Shown piece by piece: positions 8,776 to 16,736 of a DNA stretch of 64,000 bases. The notes below the pieces were generated by a model that was not told the DNA's origin, did not search any database, and saw only the letters and a program-made list of their open reading frames with translations. Origin of the DNA: an uncultured Bacteroidales bacterium (GTDB lineage Bacteria; Bacteroidota; Bacteroidia; Bacteroidales; Paludibacteraceae); the NCBI GenBank assembly GCA_902798965.1, contig CADBYS010000004.1:62001-126000 (forward strand). Reading direction: 5' to 3'. Made by a program: the position numbers and the translations under genes. Position 1 is the stretch's first letter; every line of letters starts with the position of its first letter.

Positions 8776-10676
8776 TCTTGCAACGATGCAGCAATGCCCT
8801 CGGCGTCAAGGCGCAATAGATGCATCAGTTCGGCTGTGCTTCCGTGCGTAACAAACTGATCGTTCACACCCAAACGCACTACGCGCACCTTGCTCGTATC
8901 AACCGTTTCCAATACGGCGCTACCCAAACCTCCGCTTATCATACCGTCCTCCACGGTTACGATTGTGTCATAGTCTTCAGCCACTTTGCGCACTGCTTCC
9001 GTATCGAGCGGCTTGAGCCAACGCATATTCCAGTGCCCTACTCCCTTCAGTTCCTCATGATTCTCTATCGCCTCTTCCACCGTATTACCTATCGCCCCGA
9101 TAGAAAGCACACACACACGGCTTTTGACTTTCGACTTTCTACTTTCGACTGCCCCATCTCTCAAGCACACCGCTTTCCCGTATTCCACCGGCGGCAATTC
9201 TCTATCCATACTTCGCCCACGGGGATAACGGATGGCTACAGGTCCTTGCATACCTACTGCCATCTGCATCATCTGCCTCAGATCGGTCGCGGTCATCGGA
9301 GCCATAATCTGCATATTCGGCACGGGGCGCAGGAAAGCCATATCCAGCAATCCGTGATGTGTAGCGCCATCGTTACCCACTATGCCAGCTCGGTCGATGC
9401 AGAACACTACATGCAGTTTGCCTATTGCTACATCGTGAATTATATTATCGTAGGCTCGTTGCAGGAACGAGGAATAGATATTGCAGAAGGGCACCAGACC
9501 TTCTTTTGCCAAACCGGCACTGAACGTCACAGCGTGTCCCTCGGCTATACCGACATCATATACACGCTTAGGGAGTTCCTTCTGCATGATGGTCATAGAG
9601 CAACCGGAAAGCATAGCAGGTGACACACCTACTATGCGATCATCCGTGCGAGCCATCTCCAGCAGCTGCTGGCCGAATACCTCTTGCCACAAGGGGTTAA
9701 TCGCCCCGTTCTTGCCGCTTGCTGACAATCGTTCACCGCTCTCTACATCAAACTCACCGGGCGCATGCCACGTCGTCTGGTCGCTCTCAGCCGGCGCATA
9801 GCCTTTGCCTTTCTGCGTCACGATATGCAGCACTTTCGGACCTTTGTAGTTCTTTATCTCCGACAATATACGCACCAACCCTATCACATCATGACCGTCT
9901 GCCGGACCAAAATAACGGATATTAAGTCCTTGGAAAATATTGCTCGGCTGCTTGGTGAGCGTCGTCTTCAGGTTGTTATGGAAGCGCAACATCTTCGCGC
10001 GCTTGTGCTCGGACATCAGGTGCATCTTCACCAGCAACTGATATCCCCACCAACGCAGTTTGTTGTATCCCGGGGAAGTGGTCAGATCAACCAGATATTG
10101 CGTGAATCCTCCCTTAATGGGGTCAATAGCCATATTGTTGTCGTTGAGGATGATAAGCAGGTTGTTCTTATCCATCGAAGCATTGTTCAACCCCTCGAAT
10201 GCCAGACCTCCGGTCATCGCCCCATCGCCGATAACAGCCACTACCTTGCGGTTATGACCATTGGCCGCCGGCTGTTGGCTGCTCGCCACATCCATTCCCA
10301 ACGCCACAGATATGCTGTTACTCGCATGGCCTGACACGCAGGTATCATACTCGCTCTCGGCGGGTGTCGGGAAAGGTGCCAAACCGCCAAACTGACGGTT
10401 AGTGGGAAAAGCATCGCGTCTGCCTGTAAGAATCTTGTGGGCATAAGCCTGATGACCTACATCCCATATCAGGCGATCATCAGGGGTGTCGAACACATAA
10501 TGCAAGGCAACGGTCAGTTCTATCACACCAAGCGACGAGCCAAGATGACCGGGGTTGTGGCTGAGTTCAGCCACTATGTAATCCCTTAGTTCAGCACATA
10601 CCTCAGGCAATACCTCCTTGGGCAAAGCCTTCAAGTCACGCGGACTATTGATTGTTTTCAGATAACGATAATCCAT
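8760..10676 (-). CDS. dxs: 1-deoxy-D-xylulose-5-phosphate synthase
   Basis: 638 residues from the ATG at 10676 (MDYRYLKTINSPRDLK); the 12-codon upstream extension is not family-like. A thiamin-diphosphate enzyme, it condenses pyruvate and glyceraldehyde-3-phosphate in the first step of the MEP isoprenoid pathway. Visible motifs are DVGHQAYAHKILTGR, the ThDP/Mg motif GDGAMTGGLAFEGLNNA, the pyrimidine domain RFYDVGIAEGHAV-type segment (RVYDVGIAEGHAV), and a C-terminal VEDGMISGGLGS. At about residues 508-519 an in-frame VESRKSKVKSR insertion, from a heptanucleotide array, precedes the VCVLSIG strand of the C-terminal domain, where relatives have only a short turn. It is the first gene of the minus-strand run, with a promoter at 10743-10774. 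The last codons and stop come from the TTAAC array. Confidence 0.96.
   Translation of the reverse strand: MDYRYLKTINSPRDLKALPKEVLPEVCAELRDYIVAELSHNPGHLGSSLGVIELTVALHYVFDTPDDRLIWDVGHQAYAHKILTGRRDAFPTNRQFGGLAPFPTPAESEYDTCVSGHASNSISVALGMDVASSQQPAANGHNRKVVAVIGDGAMTGGLAFEGLNNASMDKNNLLIILNDNNMAIDPIKGGFTQYLVDLTTSPGYNKLRWWGYQLLVKMHLMSEHKRAKMLRFHNNLKTTLTKQPSNIFQGLNIRYFGPADGHDVIGLVRILSEIKNYKGPKVLHIVTQKGKGYAPAESDQTTWHAPGEFDVESGERLSASGKNGAINPLWQEVFGQQLLEMARTDDRIVGVSPAMLSGCSMTIMQKELPKRVYDVGIAEGHAVTFSAGLAKEGLVPFCNIYSSFLQRAYDNIIHDVAIGKLHVVFCIDRAGIVGNDGATHHGLLDMAFLRPVPNMQIMAPMTATDLRQMMQMAVGMQGPVAIRYPRGRSMDRELPPVEYGKAVCLRDGAVESRKSKVKSRVCVLSIGAIGNTVEEAIENHEELKGVGHWNMRWLKPLDTEAVRKVAEDYDTIVTVEDGMISGGLGSAVLETVDTSKVRVVRLGVNDQFVTHGSTAELMHLLRLDAEGIAASLQEALSC
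9119..9153. repeat. Heptanucleotide array, GACTTTY family, inside dxs
   Basis: GGCTTTT, GACTTTC, GACTTTC, TACTTTC, GACTGCC at strict 7-nt spacing. Encodes VESRKSKVKSR on the minus strand, at the boundary before the C-terminal transketolase domain. Confidence 0.9.
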
Positions 10677-10742
10677 ATGTGTATCTTCAATACTGATCAC
10701 GTATGCGCACACTCATACATAGCGCATACACGCAAAAACGTG

Positions 10743-10774
10743 CAAAGTTACAAAAAAATTTTGATATTTGCAAG
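10743..10774 (-). promoter_or_regulatory. Bacteroidetes-type promoter for dxs and the run behind it
   Basis: On the minus strand TAACTTTG (-7; plus-strand CAAAGTTA at 10743-10750) is preceded after 20 nt by a CTTG -33 element (plus CAAG at 10771-10774), one mismatch from TTTG. The leader to the dxs ATG would be about 60 nt. Confidence 0.65.
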
Positions 10775-10809
10775 AATTTTCGTATTTTTTTCACTTTTTT
10801 CTTCAATTA

Positions 10810-10841
10810 TTTGCAAATATCAGATTTTTTTTGTATCTTTG
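10810..10841 (+). promoter_or_regulatory. Bacteroidetes-type promoter, divergent from dxs
   Basis: TTTG at 10810-10813 inside the palindrome ATTTGCAAAT, 20-nt spacer, TATCTTTG at 10834-10841. It lies about 30 nt upstream of the ATG at 10873. Confidence 0.8.
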
Positions 10842-10872
10842 CACACTTTTTTACGATACTACTATCGGCAGA

Positions 10873-11478
10873 ATGAACTCGTATCGCAAATATCTGTTGC
10901 TACTGCTGCTGGCCACAATGGCGGTTGGCATGCATGCGCAGTCGGCAAAAACAACCGACAAACACCCGATCCCCATGCGGGTATCTCTCATCATCAATGC
11001 CGGTATCTGCGATACACGACCGCCGGCACTAGGTTTCACGCTCATGCATGCCGGGCAGTTCGGCTACTACGGCAACTTCATGATCAGTGCCGGGACGATG
11101 CATCTCAAGTCGGACTATCATAGTGCCCCCGATGGCAGTCTGACCGATGGTGAATATGCCGGAGTTATTCCTTTTTATTCCGGCAAACGGGCTTACAACC
11201 GTTTTTCCGGAACGCTTGGAGCAGTATGCCGCATGGGTATTCCCCTATATGCATACCTCGGCGCGGGCTACGGGTACAAAAACGAAACACGCGAACTGCT
11301 TAACCGGCAATGGACGCAAGCCGCTAACAGTCTGGGGCACAGCGGAATAGTCGAAGCAGGACTCATCGGTCATCTGCAAAATTTCACGCTACAAGCCGGT
11401 TATACCTTGTTCATCGGACAAAACAACCGGCTTTTCCACGAAGCAAAGGTTGGCATTGGATTCAAATTCGATAAGTAA
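10873..11478 (+). CDS. Small secreted envelope protein, predicted outer-membrane beta-barrel
   Basis: 201 residues from ATG 10873; the TTG-initiated extension from 10768 runs through the promoter and is rejected. The protein begins with a Sec signal peptide (KYLLLLLLATMAVGMHAQ), then alternating short beta-strands with Gly/Tyr/Phe (LGAGYGYKNETREL, FTLQAGYTLFIGQNN) and ends in a strand closing with GIGFKFDK, which fits a small eight-stranded barrel. I do not recognise a specific family or function. The following lipoprotein gene starts 1 nt after its stop, so the two are likely one transcript. Confidence 0.75.
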   Translation: MNSYRKYLLLLLLATMAVGMHAQSAKTTDKHPIPMRVSLIINAGICDTRPPALGFTLMHAGQFGYYGNFMISAGTMHLKSDYHSAPDGSLTDGEYAGVIPFYSGKRAYNRFSGTLGAVCRMGIPLYAYLGAGYGYKNETRELLNRQWTQAANSLGHSGIVEAGLIGHLQNFTLQAGYTLFIGQNNRLFHEAKVGIGFKFDK

Positions 11479-11479
11479 C

Positions 11480-11956
11480 ATGAAGAAAACCATACTGGTC
11501 ATACTAAGCGTTTTTCTGCTCATTGCTTGCAGAGAAGAAACGATTCCTACAGTCACCGTAGATATATTGCCTGCGGAACTGATAGGGGCAGGCAAAGATA
11601 CCGTTTTCGACATTATTCCCTATCAATATACCAAAGATACACTGGTTATTGACACATTCCGCATCGACACTTTCTTCATCGACACCGTTCGTCTGAATGC
11701 CAATGTTTTATATGCCGGCAATCAGCCGTACGGCCCCTCGTTGCTCGAATACGGCTTTTGCATCAACACCATCCCCGTCCCCGTTTACTTGTCAGCAGCC
11801 TCCAACACCCCGTCAGAAGATTATGGCAATTTCTCATACACAACCATAGTAAGAAGTATCGATACTCTGTACGTCTATGCCTATGCAGTCAATCCATTCG
11901 GCAGCATCCATAGCGCTACGCGCACAGTGTCTCTCCCACTCCTTGATGCACGTTAG
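11480..11956 (+). CDS. Hypothetical lipoprotein
   Basis: 158 residues from ATG 11480 (the preceding 10 codons overlap the upstream gene). Lipoprotein signal with LLIAC, Cys near residue 17. The mature part has a remarkable run of TFRIDTFFIDTVRL type beta repeats (DTLVIDTFRIDTFFIDTVR is Asp-Thr periodic) and a C-terminal Ig-like region with AYAVNPFGSIHS. The pattern resembles extracellular beta-sandwich lipoproteins of Bacteroidetes, but no function can be given. It is probably co-transcribed with the barrel-like protein before it and ends about 150 nt before tRNA-Arg. Confidence 0.75.
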   Translation: MKKTILVILSVFLLIACREETIPTVTVDILPAELIGAGKDTVFDIIPYQYTKDTLVIDTFRIDTFFIDTVRLNANVLYAGNQPYGPSLLEYGFCINTIPVPVYLSAASNTPSEDYGNFSYTTIVRSIDTLYVYAYAVNPFGSIHSATRTVSLPLLDAR

Positions 11957-12031
11957 ACGCAACCATTTGCCATGTGCAGATTAAAAAAATAAGGAATTAA
12001 CATAGGAAAATAACGAAAGAACGAACAAAAA

Positions 12032-12063
12032 TTTGTAAATATAAAAAAAATGTAGTACCTTTG
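12032..12063 (+). promoter_or_regulatory. Promoter of tRNA-Arg
   Basis: TTTG at 12032-12035, 20-nt spacer, TACCTTTG at 12056-12063; the tRNA starts 44 nt further on. Confidence 0.75.
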
Positions 12064-12106
12064 CAGCCGCTTTCGCAAGATAGCAGTGTTCTGAACACAC
12101 AAAATT

Positions 12107-12180
12107 GGTCCATTAGCTCAACTGAATAGAGTACCACACTACGGATGTGGGGGTTGCAGGTTTGAATCCTGCATGGATCA
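12107..12180 (+). tRNA. tRNA-Arg (anticodon ACG)
   Basis: A complete cloverleaf can be drawn by hand. Acceptor GGTCCAT/ATGGATC with one G-T wobble; D-stem GCTC/GAGT; anticodon stem CCACA/TGTGG with loop CTACGGA, giving anticodon ACG; variable GGGTT; T-stem GCAGG/CCTGC with loop TTTGAAT; discriminator A at 12180. CCA is not encoded. The ACG anticodon should be deaminated to ICG and read CGU/CGC/CGA. Odd: the D-loop has GA where GG (18-19) is expected and the T-loop has T where C56 is expected, so the universal G19-C56 pair appears as A19-U56. Confidence 0.93.
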
Positions 12181-12187
12181 CGAAAAC

Positions 12188-12227
12188 AAAGAACGACGTG
12201 AAGGGAAACTGAGCGGAGTTCTTTTTT
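12188..12227 (+). terminator. Possible intrinsic terminator after tRNA-Arg
   Basis: AAAGAAC (12188-12194) can pair with GTTCTTT (12218-12224), and the T-run continues to 12229. The loop is long (23 nt), so this is a weak call. Confidence 0.4.
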
Positions 12228-12240
12228 TTATCAGAGAAGT

Positions 12241-13470
12241 ATGACTACACAGGAGTTACAAAATATCAAGCAACGTTTCGGCATCATAGGCTCGTCGCCT
12301 ATGCTCGACAGAGATATAGAAATAGCCGCACAAGTGGCTGTCACCGACCTGAGCGTGCTTATCACCGGCGAGTCGGGTGTGGGTAAGGAGCATTTCCCGC
12401 AAATCATCCATGCTTGTTCACCGCGCAAACACGCCAAGTACTTTGCCGTCAACTGCGGTGCTATTCCCGAAGGAACGATCGACAGCGAACTGTTCGGTCA
12501 TGTCAAGGGTGCATATACCGACGCTCGCGCCGAGCGCAAGGGATACTTCGAGGAGGCTGACGGAGGCACACTCTTCCTTGATGAGGTCGGCGAACTGCCT
12601 CTGCCAACCCAAGCACGACTGCTGCGCGTACTCGAGACGGGCGAATTCATTCGCATGGGCTCATCCGAAGTGCAAAAGACATCCGTACGCGTCGTTGCGG
12701 CTACCAACCTGGATATGAAACGCGCCGTTGCCGAAGGACGATTCCGCGAAGACCTCTATTTCCGCCTTAATGCCGTAGAGATACGCGTACCCGCACTGCG
12801 CGAACGCAAAGAGGATATCCCTCTCCTGTTCCGCAAGTTCACTTCCGACTTCACCAACCGCTACGCTATGCCGCGCATACAGCTCACGGACGAAGCTACC
12901 AACTTGCTCAAGAACTACTATTGGTACGGCAATGTGCGCCAACTCAAGAACGTTGCCGAGCAAATCTGCGTCCTGGAGAAGACACGCGAGATAACCGCCG
13001 AAACACTCCAACGCTACCTGCCGGCCAACGAGCAAGAACAGCAGCTCACGCTCTTCGGAGCCGGTCAGAACATGGGCAATGATCCTTACATGAACGAGCG
13101 CGAACTGCTATACAAAGTACTCTTCGACATGAAGCGCGATATAGCCGAGCTCAAGCAGCAGATGGCTGCCGCAACAACAGGCAGTGCTATGCCGCAAAGC
13201 ACGAAGATGCCTTCATCCAACATCATGCCCTACGCTGAAAGGCACAACGCACACCTGGATGCCGAAGAACAACTGGCTGAGGAAGTGCACGACAACTACC
13301 CCGCTCAGCCGGAGCCAACCATCAAGGACGAACCCCTTACCATGGGCGATGCCGAAGAAGTGATGATCCGTAAGGCACTCGAGCGCAATGGAGGAAACCG
13401 CAAAGCGGCAGCTACCGAACTCGGAATAAGCGAGCGAACACTGTACCGCAAACTCAAAAGCATCGAATGA
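12241..13470 (+). CDS. Sigma-54-dependent-type AAA+ transcriptional regulator without receiver domain
   Basis: 409 residues. AAA+ domain at about 20-250: Walker A GESGVGKE (43-50), Walker B GGTLFLDEVGELP (about 106), and an arginine-finger region FREDLYFRLNAVEI. A Fis-type helix-turn-helix is at the C-terminus (ALERNGGNRKAAATELGISERTLYRKL, about 380-408), joined by a long variable linker. There is no N-terminal sensory or receiver domain. The loop that normally reads GAFTGA and contacts sigma-54 reads GAYTDA at residues 90-95. Its stop overlaps the lptE start by 4 nt; a sigma-54-type regulator upstream of lptE and secG is a gene order I associate with Bacteroidales. Family call firm; whether it still activates sigma-54 promoters is open. 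Confidence 0.9.
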   Translation: MTTQELQNIKQRFGIIGSSPMLDRDIEIAAQVAVTDLSVLITGESGVGKEHFPQIIHACSPRKHAKYFAVNCGAIPEGTIDSELFGHVKGAYTDARAERKGYFEEADGGTLFLDEVGELPLPTQARLLRVLETGEFIRMGSSEVQKTSVRVVAATNLDMKRAVAEGRFREDLYFRLNAVEIRVPALRERKEDIPLLFRKFTSDFTNRYAMPRIQLTDEATNLLKNYYWYGNVRQLKNVAEQICVLEKTREITAETLQRYLPANEQEQQLTLFGAGQNMGNDPYMNERELLYKVLFDMKRDIAELKQQMAAATTGSAMPQSTKMPSSNIMPYAERHNAHLDAEEQLAEEVHDNYPAQPEPTIKDEPLTMGDAEEVMIRKALERNGGNRKAAATELGISERTLYRKLKSIE

Positions 13471-13985
13471 CACTTCGTAAGATTATATCGTTAATATTCG
13501 CAGGCCTCTTGGTTTGCTCGTTGCCTTCGTGTCTGATCAGTTACCGGTTCAACGGAGCAAGTATCGACTACTCCAAAACACAATCTATCTCCATCGCCGA
13601 CTTCCCCAACAACGCAGCACTCGTCAACCCCAACCTCTCTGCACAACTCTCGGAAAGCATCCGCGATATCTATTCGCGGCAAACAAGATTGCAAATGTTA
13701 CCCAGAAACGGCGACCTCGAAGTGGAAGGAGAGATAACCGACTACGCACTCACACCGATGTCTATCTCGGCGGACTTCCTCGCGGCGGAAACCAAACTCA
13801 CGGTTACCGTCAAAGTCAGATTCACAAACAACAAATCACCTGAGGAGAGTTTCGAGAAGACTTACAGTGCTTTCCAAACATTCGATTCGTCACGTTTGCT
13901 CACCGAAGTACAAGACGAATTGTGCGCCGTGATTACTGCGGAAATTGCGGAAACAATATACAACGATACCGTCGCTAAATGGTAA
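13467..13985 (+). CDS. lptE: LPS-assembly lipoprotein LptE
   Basis: 172 residues. LptE sits in the outer membrane as the plug/partner of LptD during insertion of lipopolysaccharide. A lipoprotein signal is visible (IFAGLLVCSLPSC, Cys about residue 22), followed by the Bacteroidetes LptE pattern YRFNGASIDY, SISIADFPNNAALVNPNLS and a C-terminal IYNDTVAKW. Sequence conservation in LptE is low, so the call rests on this pattern, size and position between a sigma-54-type regulator (4-nt overlap) and secG. Other LPS transport genes are not in the window. Confidence 0.85.
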   Translation: MTLRKIISLIFAGLLVCSLPSCLISYRFNGASIDYSKTQSISIADFPNNAALVNPNLSAQLSESIRDIYSRQTRLQMLPRNGDLEVEGEITDYALTPMSISADFLAAETKLTVTVKVRFTNNKSPEESFEKTYSAFQTFDSSRLLTEVQDELCAVITAEIAETIYNDTVAKW

Positions 13986-14051
13986 AATACGAAACACTAA
14001 TGGCAAAAAGTGACAACTAAAAGACGAAAAGTAAAAAAAAGTGCAGAAATA

Positions 14052-14083
14052 TTTGCATATTTCATTTTTTTTTTGTATCTTTG
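14052..14083 (+). promoter_or_regulatory. Promoter of secG
   Basis: TTTG at 14052-14055 in ATATTTGCATAT, 20-nt spacer, TATCTTTG at 14076-14083, 31 nt before the secG ATG. Confidence 0.82.
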
Positions 14084-14114
14084 TGCCCGCTTTTGAAAAT
14101 TAACAATAAAAAAT

Positions 14115-14444
14115 ATGTACACATTATTTATCACATTGATTATTATCGCCGCTGTTCTGCTGGTACTCTTGGTACTGATTCAGAATAGTAAGGGAGGCGG
14201 TTTGGCAGCAGATTTTGCTGGTGGCAACCAGGTTATGGGTGCCCCGAAGACAGCAGACTTTCTTGAGAAAGCTACATGGACTATGGTTGGCGTTATCGCC
14301 GTACTCAGCATCTTGGCTGTAGGCGTTCACAAAGGCCAGGTACGTGAGGCACTGCAAGAAGGCGAAAGTGCTATCTCCAACCAGGTACAAGACGCTGCTG
14401 CTGAGCAACAAGCCACTACGGCTACGCCGGACTTCGGCGAGTAA
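14115..14444 (+). CDS. secG: Protein translocase subunit SecG
   Basis: 109 residues. Accessory subunit of the SecYEG translocon in the inner membrane. Two transmembrane helices (about residues 2-22 and 53-75) bracket the family loop NSKGGGLAADFAGGNQVMGA, which is diagnostic. The C-terminal tail is Glu/Ala/Gln-rich and variable. It has its own promoter and a hairpin follows at 14474. Confidence 0.95.
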   Translation: MYTLFITLIIIAAVLLVLLVLIQNSKGGGLAADFAGGNQVMGAPKTADFLEKATWTMVGVIAVLSILAVGVHKGQVREALQEGESAISNQVQDAAAEQQATTATPDFGE

Positions 14445-14473
14445 GACCATAACACATACGTTATGGCAAGGAA

Positions 14474-14507
14474 TAGCGGGAACACGACTTTAGGTCGGTT
14501 TCCGCTA
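14474..14507 (+). terminator. Hairpin after secG, likely terminator
   Basis: TAGCGGGAA pairs with TTTCCGCTA, with an inner CGAC/GTCG helix around a TTTAG loop. The downstream sequence is AT-rich but the T-run is broken (AAATTTTATTG). Confidence 0.6.
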
Positions 14508-14526
14508 TAACCTATAAATTTTATTG

Positions 14527-14563
14527 CGCGCATACATGCGTATATGCAGTATGCGTACGCATG
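14527..14563. repeat. Degenerate array of GCGTA/GCATA units before serC
   Basis: GCATACAT, GCGTATAT, GCAGTAT, GCGTACGC, ATGC: about 8-nt spacing with palindromic character, in the serC leader. Weaker than the other arrays; a similar TGCGCACACTCATACATAGC run lies upstream of dxs (about 10705-10735). Confidence 0.45.
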
Positions 14564-14603
14564 CAAGCAACATTCTGCATATTCACAGATCAAATCATAC
14601 CAT

Positions 14604-15683
14604 ATGAAGAAATATAATTTCAACGCAGGTCCGAGCATCCTGCCGCAAGAAGTAATCAAACAAACAGCCGAGGCTGTGCTCGATTTTCAAGGTGAAGGAC
14701 TGTCTGTTCTCGAGATCAGTCACCGAGCCAAGTATTTCCAACCCGTTGTTGATGAGGCAGAAGCCTTGTTCAAGGAACTGCTGAACATCCCCGAGGGCTA
14801 CCGCGTACTCTTCCTCGGTGGCGGAGCAAGCCTGCAATTCTGCATGGTACCCTTCAACATGCTTGAAAAGAAAGCCGCCTACCTCAATACAGGCGTATGG
14901 AGCAAGAAAGCCCTGAAGGAAGCCAAAGGCTTCGGCGAAGCTGTGGAAGTGGCTGCCAGCACCAACTCCATTCCAACGGATTATGAAATCCCGCAGGATG
15001 CCGACTACTTCCATATCACAACCAACAACACCATCTTTGGCACAGAAATCAGCGATAGCAAACTCCGCGAAATCTATGCCAAGAAAGGTAAGGTGGGTCT
15101 GATTGCCGATATGTCGTCCGACATTCTCAGCCGACCGATAGACGTCAGCCAATACGACATTATCTACGGCGGAGCACAAAAAAACCTCGCACCCGCAGGT
15201 GTCACTTTCGTGATTGTCAAAGAGTCGTGCTTGGGCAAGGTAAGCCGTTACATTCCCACCATGCTCGATTACCGCACGCATATCGATGGCGGATCTATGT
15301 TCAACACCCCACCCGTTCTTCCTATCTATACAGCCCTGCTCACACTGCGTTGGCTCAAGGCTAACGGAGGCGTACAATGGATTGAAGCACGCAACAAAGC
15401 CAAAGCCGAGTTGCTCTACAACTGCCTCGACAACTCCAAACTTTTCACGCCCACTATCATGGACAAGGAAGACCGCAGCCGCATGAACATCTGCTTCGTG
15501 CTCAAACCCGGTTACGAAGAGTTGCAAGACGACTTCTTTAAGTTCGCTACCGCGCGCGGCATGGTCGGCATCAAGGGGCATCGACTCGTCGGAGGCTTCC
15601 GTGCATCGTGCTACAACGCCATGGATCTGGAGGGTGTTCAGGCACTCGTGGACTGCATTAACGAATACGAGAAGCTCCACTAA
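14604..15683 (+). CDS. serC: Phosphoserine aminotransferase
   Basis: 359 residues from ATG 14604 ([11 protein letters not shown]); the longer frame from 14544 adds 20 non-conserved residues encoded by the repeat-rich leader. A PLP enzyme, it converts 3-phosphohydroxypyruvate and glutamate to phosphoserine. Visible: the N-terminal FNAGPSILP motif, the GGGASLQF phosphate-binding loop, the PLP lysine in [13 protein letters not shown] (about residue 196), and the C-terminal [16 protein letters not shown]. serA follows after 87 nt, so the two serine-pathway genes form a unit. Confidence 0.97.
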   Translation: MKKYNFNAGPSILPQEVIKQTAEAVLDFQGEGLSVLEISHRAKYFQPVVDEAEALFKELLNIPEGYRVLFLGGGASLQFCMVPFNMLEKKAAYLNTGVWSKKALKEAKGFGEAVEVAASTNSIPTDYEIPQDADYFHITTNNTIFGTEISDSKLREIYAKKGKVGLIADMSSDILSRPIDVSQYDIIYGGAQKNLAPAGVTFVIVKESCLGKVSRYIPTMLDYRTHIDGGSMFNTPPVLPIYTALLTLRWLKANGGVQWIEARNKAKAELLYNCLDNSKLFTPTIMDKEDRSRMNICFVLKPGYEELQDDFFKFATARGMVGIKGHRLVGGFRASCYNAMDLEGVQALVDCINEYEKLH

Positions 15684-15708
15684 AATCTTAAAAATAGTAC
15701 AGGTTTTA

Positions 15709-15748
15709 ACGGGATCATCACGGGACCATCTCCCGATCAAAGCCCGAC
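15709..15748. repeat. CGGGA/TCCCG repeats with hairpin in the serC-serA spacer
   Basis: CGGGA occurs twice and its complement twice (TCCCG, GCCCG); CGGGA-CCATC-TCCCG at 15721-15735 forms a perfect small hairpin. The stretch is bracketed by the near-identical ATCTTAAAAATAG (15686) and ATCTTAAAATTAG (15751). Confidence 0.5.
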
Positions 15749-15770
15749 AATCTTAAAATTAGGAAACTTT

Positions 15771-16691
15771 ATGAAAGTACTGGTTGCAACAGAAAAGCCG
15801 TTCGCCAAAGTGGCAGTCGACGGCATTCGTGAAGTGATTGAAGGAGCAGGATACGAACTTGCCTTGCTCGAGAAATATACCGACAAAGCCCAACTGCTCA
15901 GTGCCGTTGCCGATGCCGATGCACTCATCATCCGCTCCGACATTGTCGATGCCGCAGTCCTCGACGCTGCCAAGCAACTCAAGATTGTGGTACGCGCAGG
16001 AGCTGGCTACGACAATATCGACCTCGAGGCGGCTACTGCACACAACGTAGTGGCTATGAACACCCCGGGACAGAACAGCAACGCCGTTGCCGAATTGGCT
16101 CTCGGACTCATGGTTTATGCCGTGCGTAACCTCTATAACGGCACGAGCGGCACGGAGCTCAAGGGAAAGAAACTCGGCATTCATGCCTTTGGTAATGTGG
16201 GACGTAACGTCGCACGCATCGCGCAAGGCTTTGGCATGCAGGTCTATGCCTACGATGCCTACTGCCCCGACGAGGCGATGTTAGCTGCTAATGTCACACC
16301 CGTTCATTCTGCCGAGGAACTCTATAGCACTTGCGATATTGTCAGTCTGCATATTCCCGCTACGCCAGAGACCAAGCAAAGCATCAATCACGATCTTGTG
16401 AACCGCATGCCAAAAGGCGGAATCCTAGTGAATACTGCCCGCAAAGAAGTCATCGACGAGGATAGTCTTATTGCTCTTATGCTTGAGCGTACCGACCTCA
16501 AGTATATGACCGACATCATGCCTGCTGCTGACAGCAAGTTCCACGAACTGTTTGCAGGGCGATACTTCGCTACACCCAAGAAGATGGGTGCGCAAACTGC
16601 TGAGGCAAATATCAATGCAGGCATTGCTGCCGCACGACAGATAGTGGACTTCATACAGAACGGCAACACACGCTTCCAAGTAAACAAGTAA
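15771..16691 (+). CDS. serA: D-3-phosphoglycerate dehydrogenase, short form
   Basis: 306 residues. It oxidises 3-phosphoglycerate to phosphohydroxypyruvate, the entry to serine synthesis, supplying the SerC substrate. NAD-binding motif GKKLGIHAFGNVGRNVARIA (about residues 130-149; the usual GxGxxG is HAFGNVG). There is no ACT or other regulatory domain. Where most relatives have the catalytic His (PHIGAxT), this protein has PKKMGAQT, with Lys at the position, as in the Lys-type short PGDH group known from Bacteroidetes and Entamoeba. It ends 45 nt before a secreted protein gene. Confidence 0.94.
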   Translation: MKVLVATEKPFAKVAVDGIREVIEGAGYELALLEKYTDKAQLLSAVADADALIIRSDIVDAAVLDAAKQLKIVVRAGAGYDNIDLEAATAHNVVAMNTPGQNSNAVAELALGLMVYAVRNLYNGTSGTELKGKKLGIHAFGNVGRNVARIAQGFGMQVYAYDAYCPDEAMLAANVTPVHSAEELYSTCDIVSLHIPATPETKQSINHDLVNRMPKGGILVNTARKEVIDEDSLIALMLERTDLKYMTDIMPAADSKFHELFAGRYFATPKKMGAQTAEANINAGIAAARQIVDFIQNGNTRFQVNK

Positions 16692-16736
16692 GTTTGAACG
16701 TGAATGGTTTAGAGTAGTTGATAGTTTATTAGATTG

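Noticed and set aside
10768-10872. N-terminal extension of the barrel protein from a TTG at 10768
   Set aside because: It crosses the promoter at 10810-10841; ATG 10873 begins a proper signal peptide.
14595-15740. 381-codon open frame antisense to serC
   Set aside because: Antisense shadow; serC has unmistakable motifs and the antisense frame is Cys/His-rich without structure.
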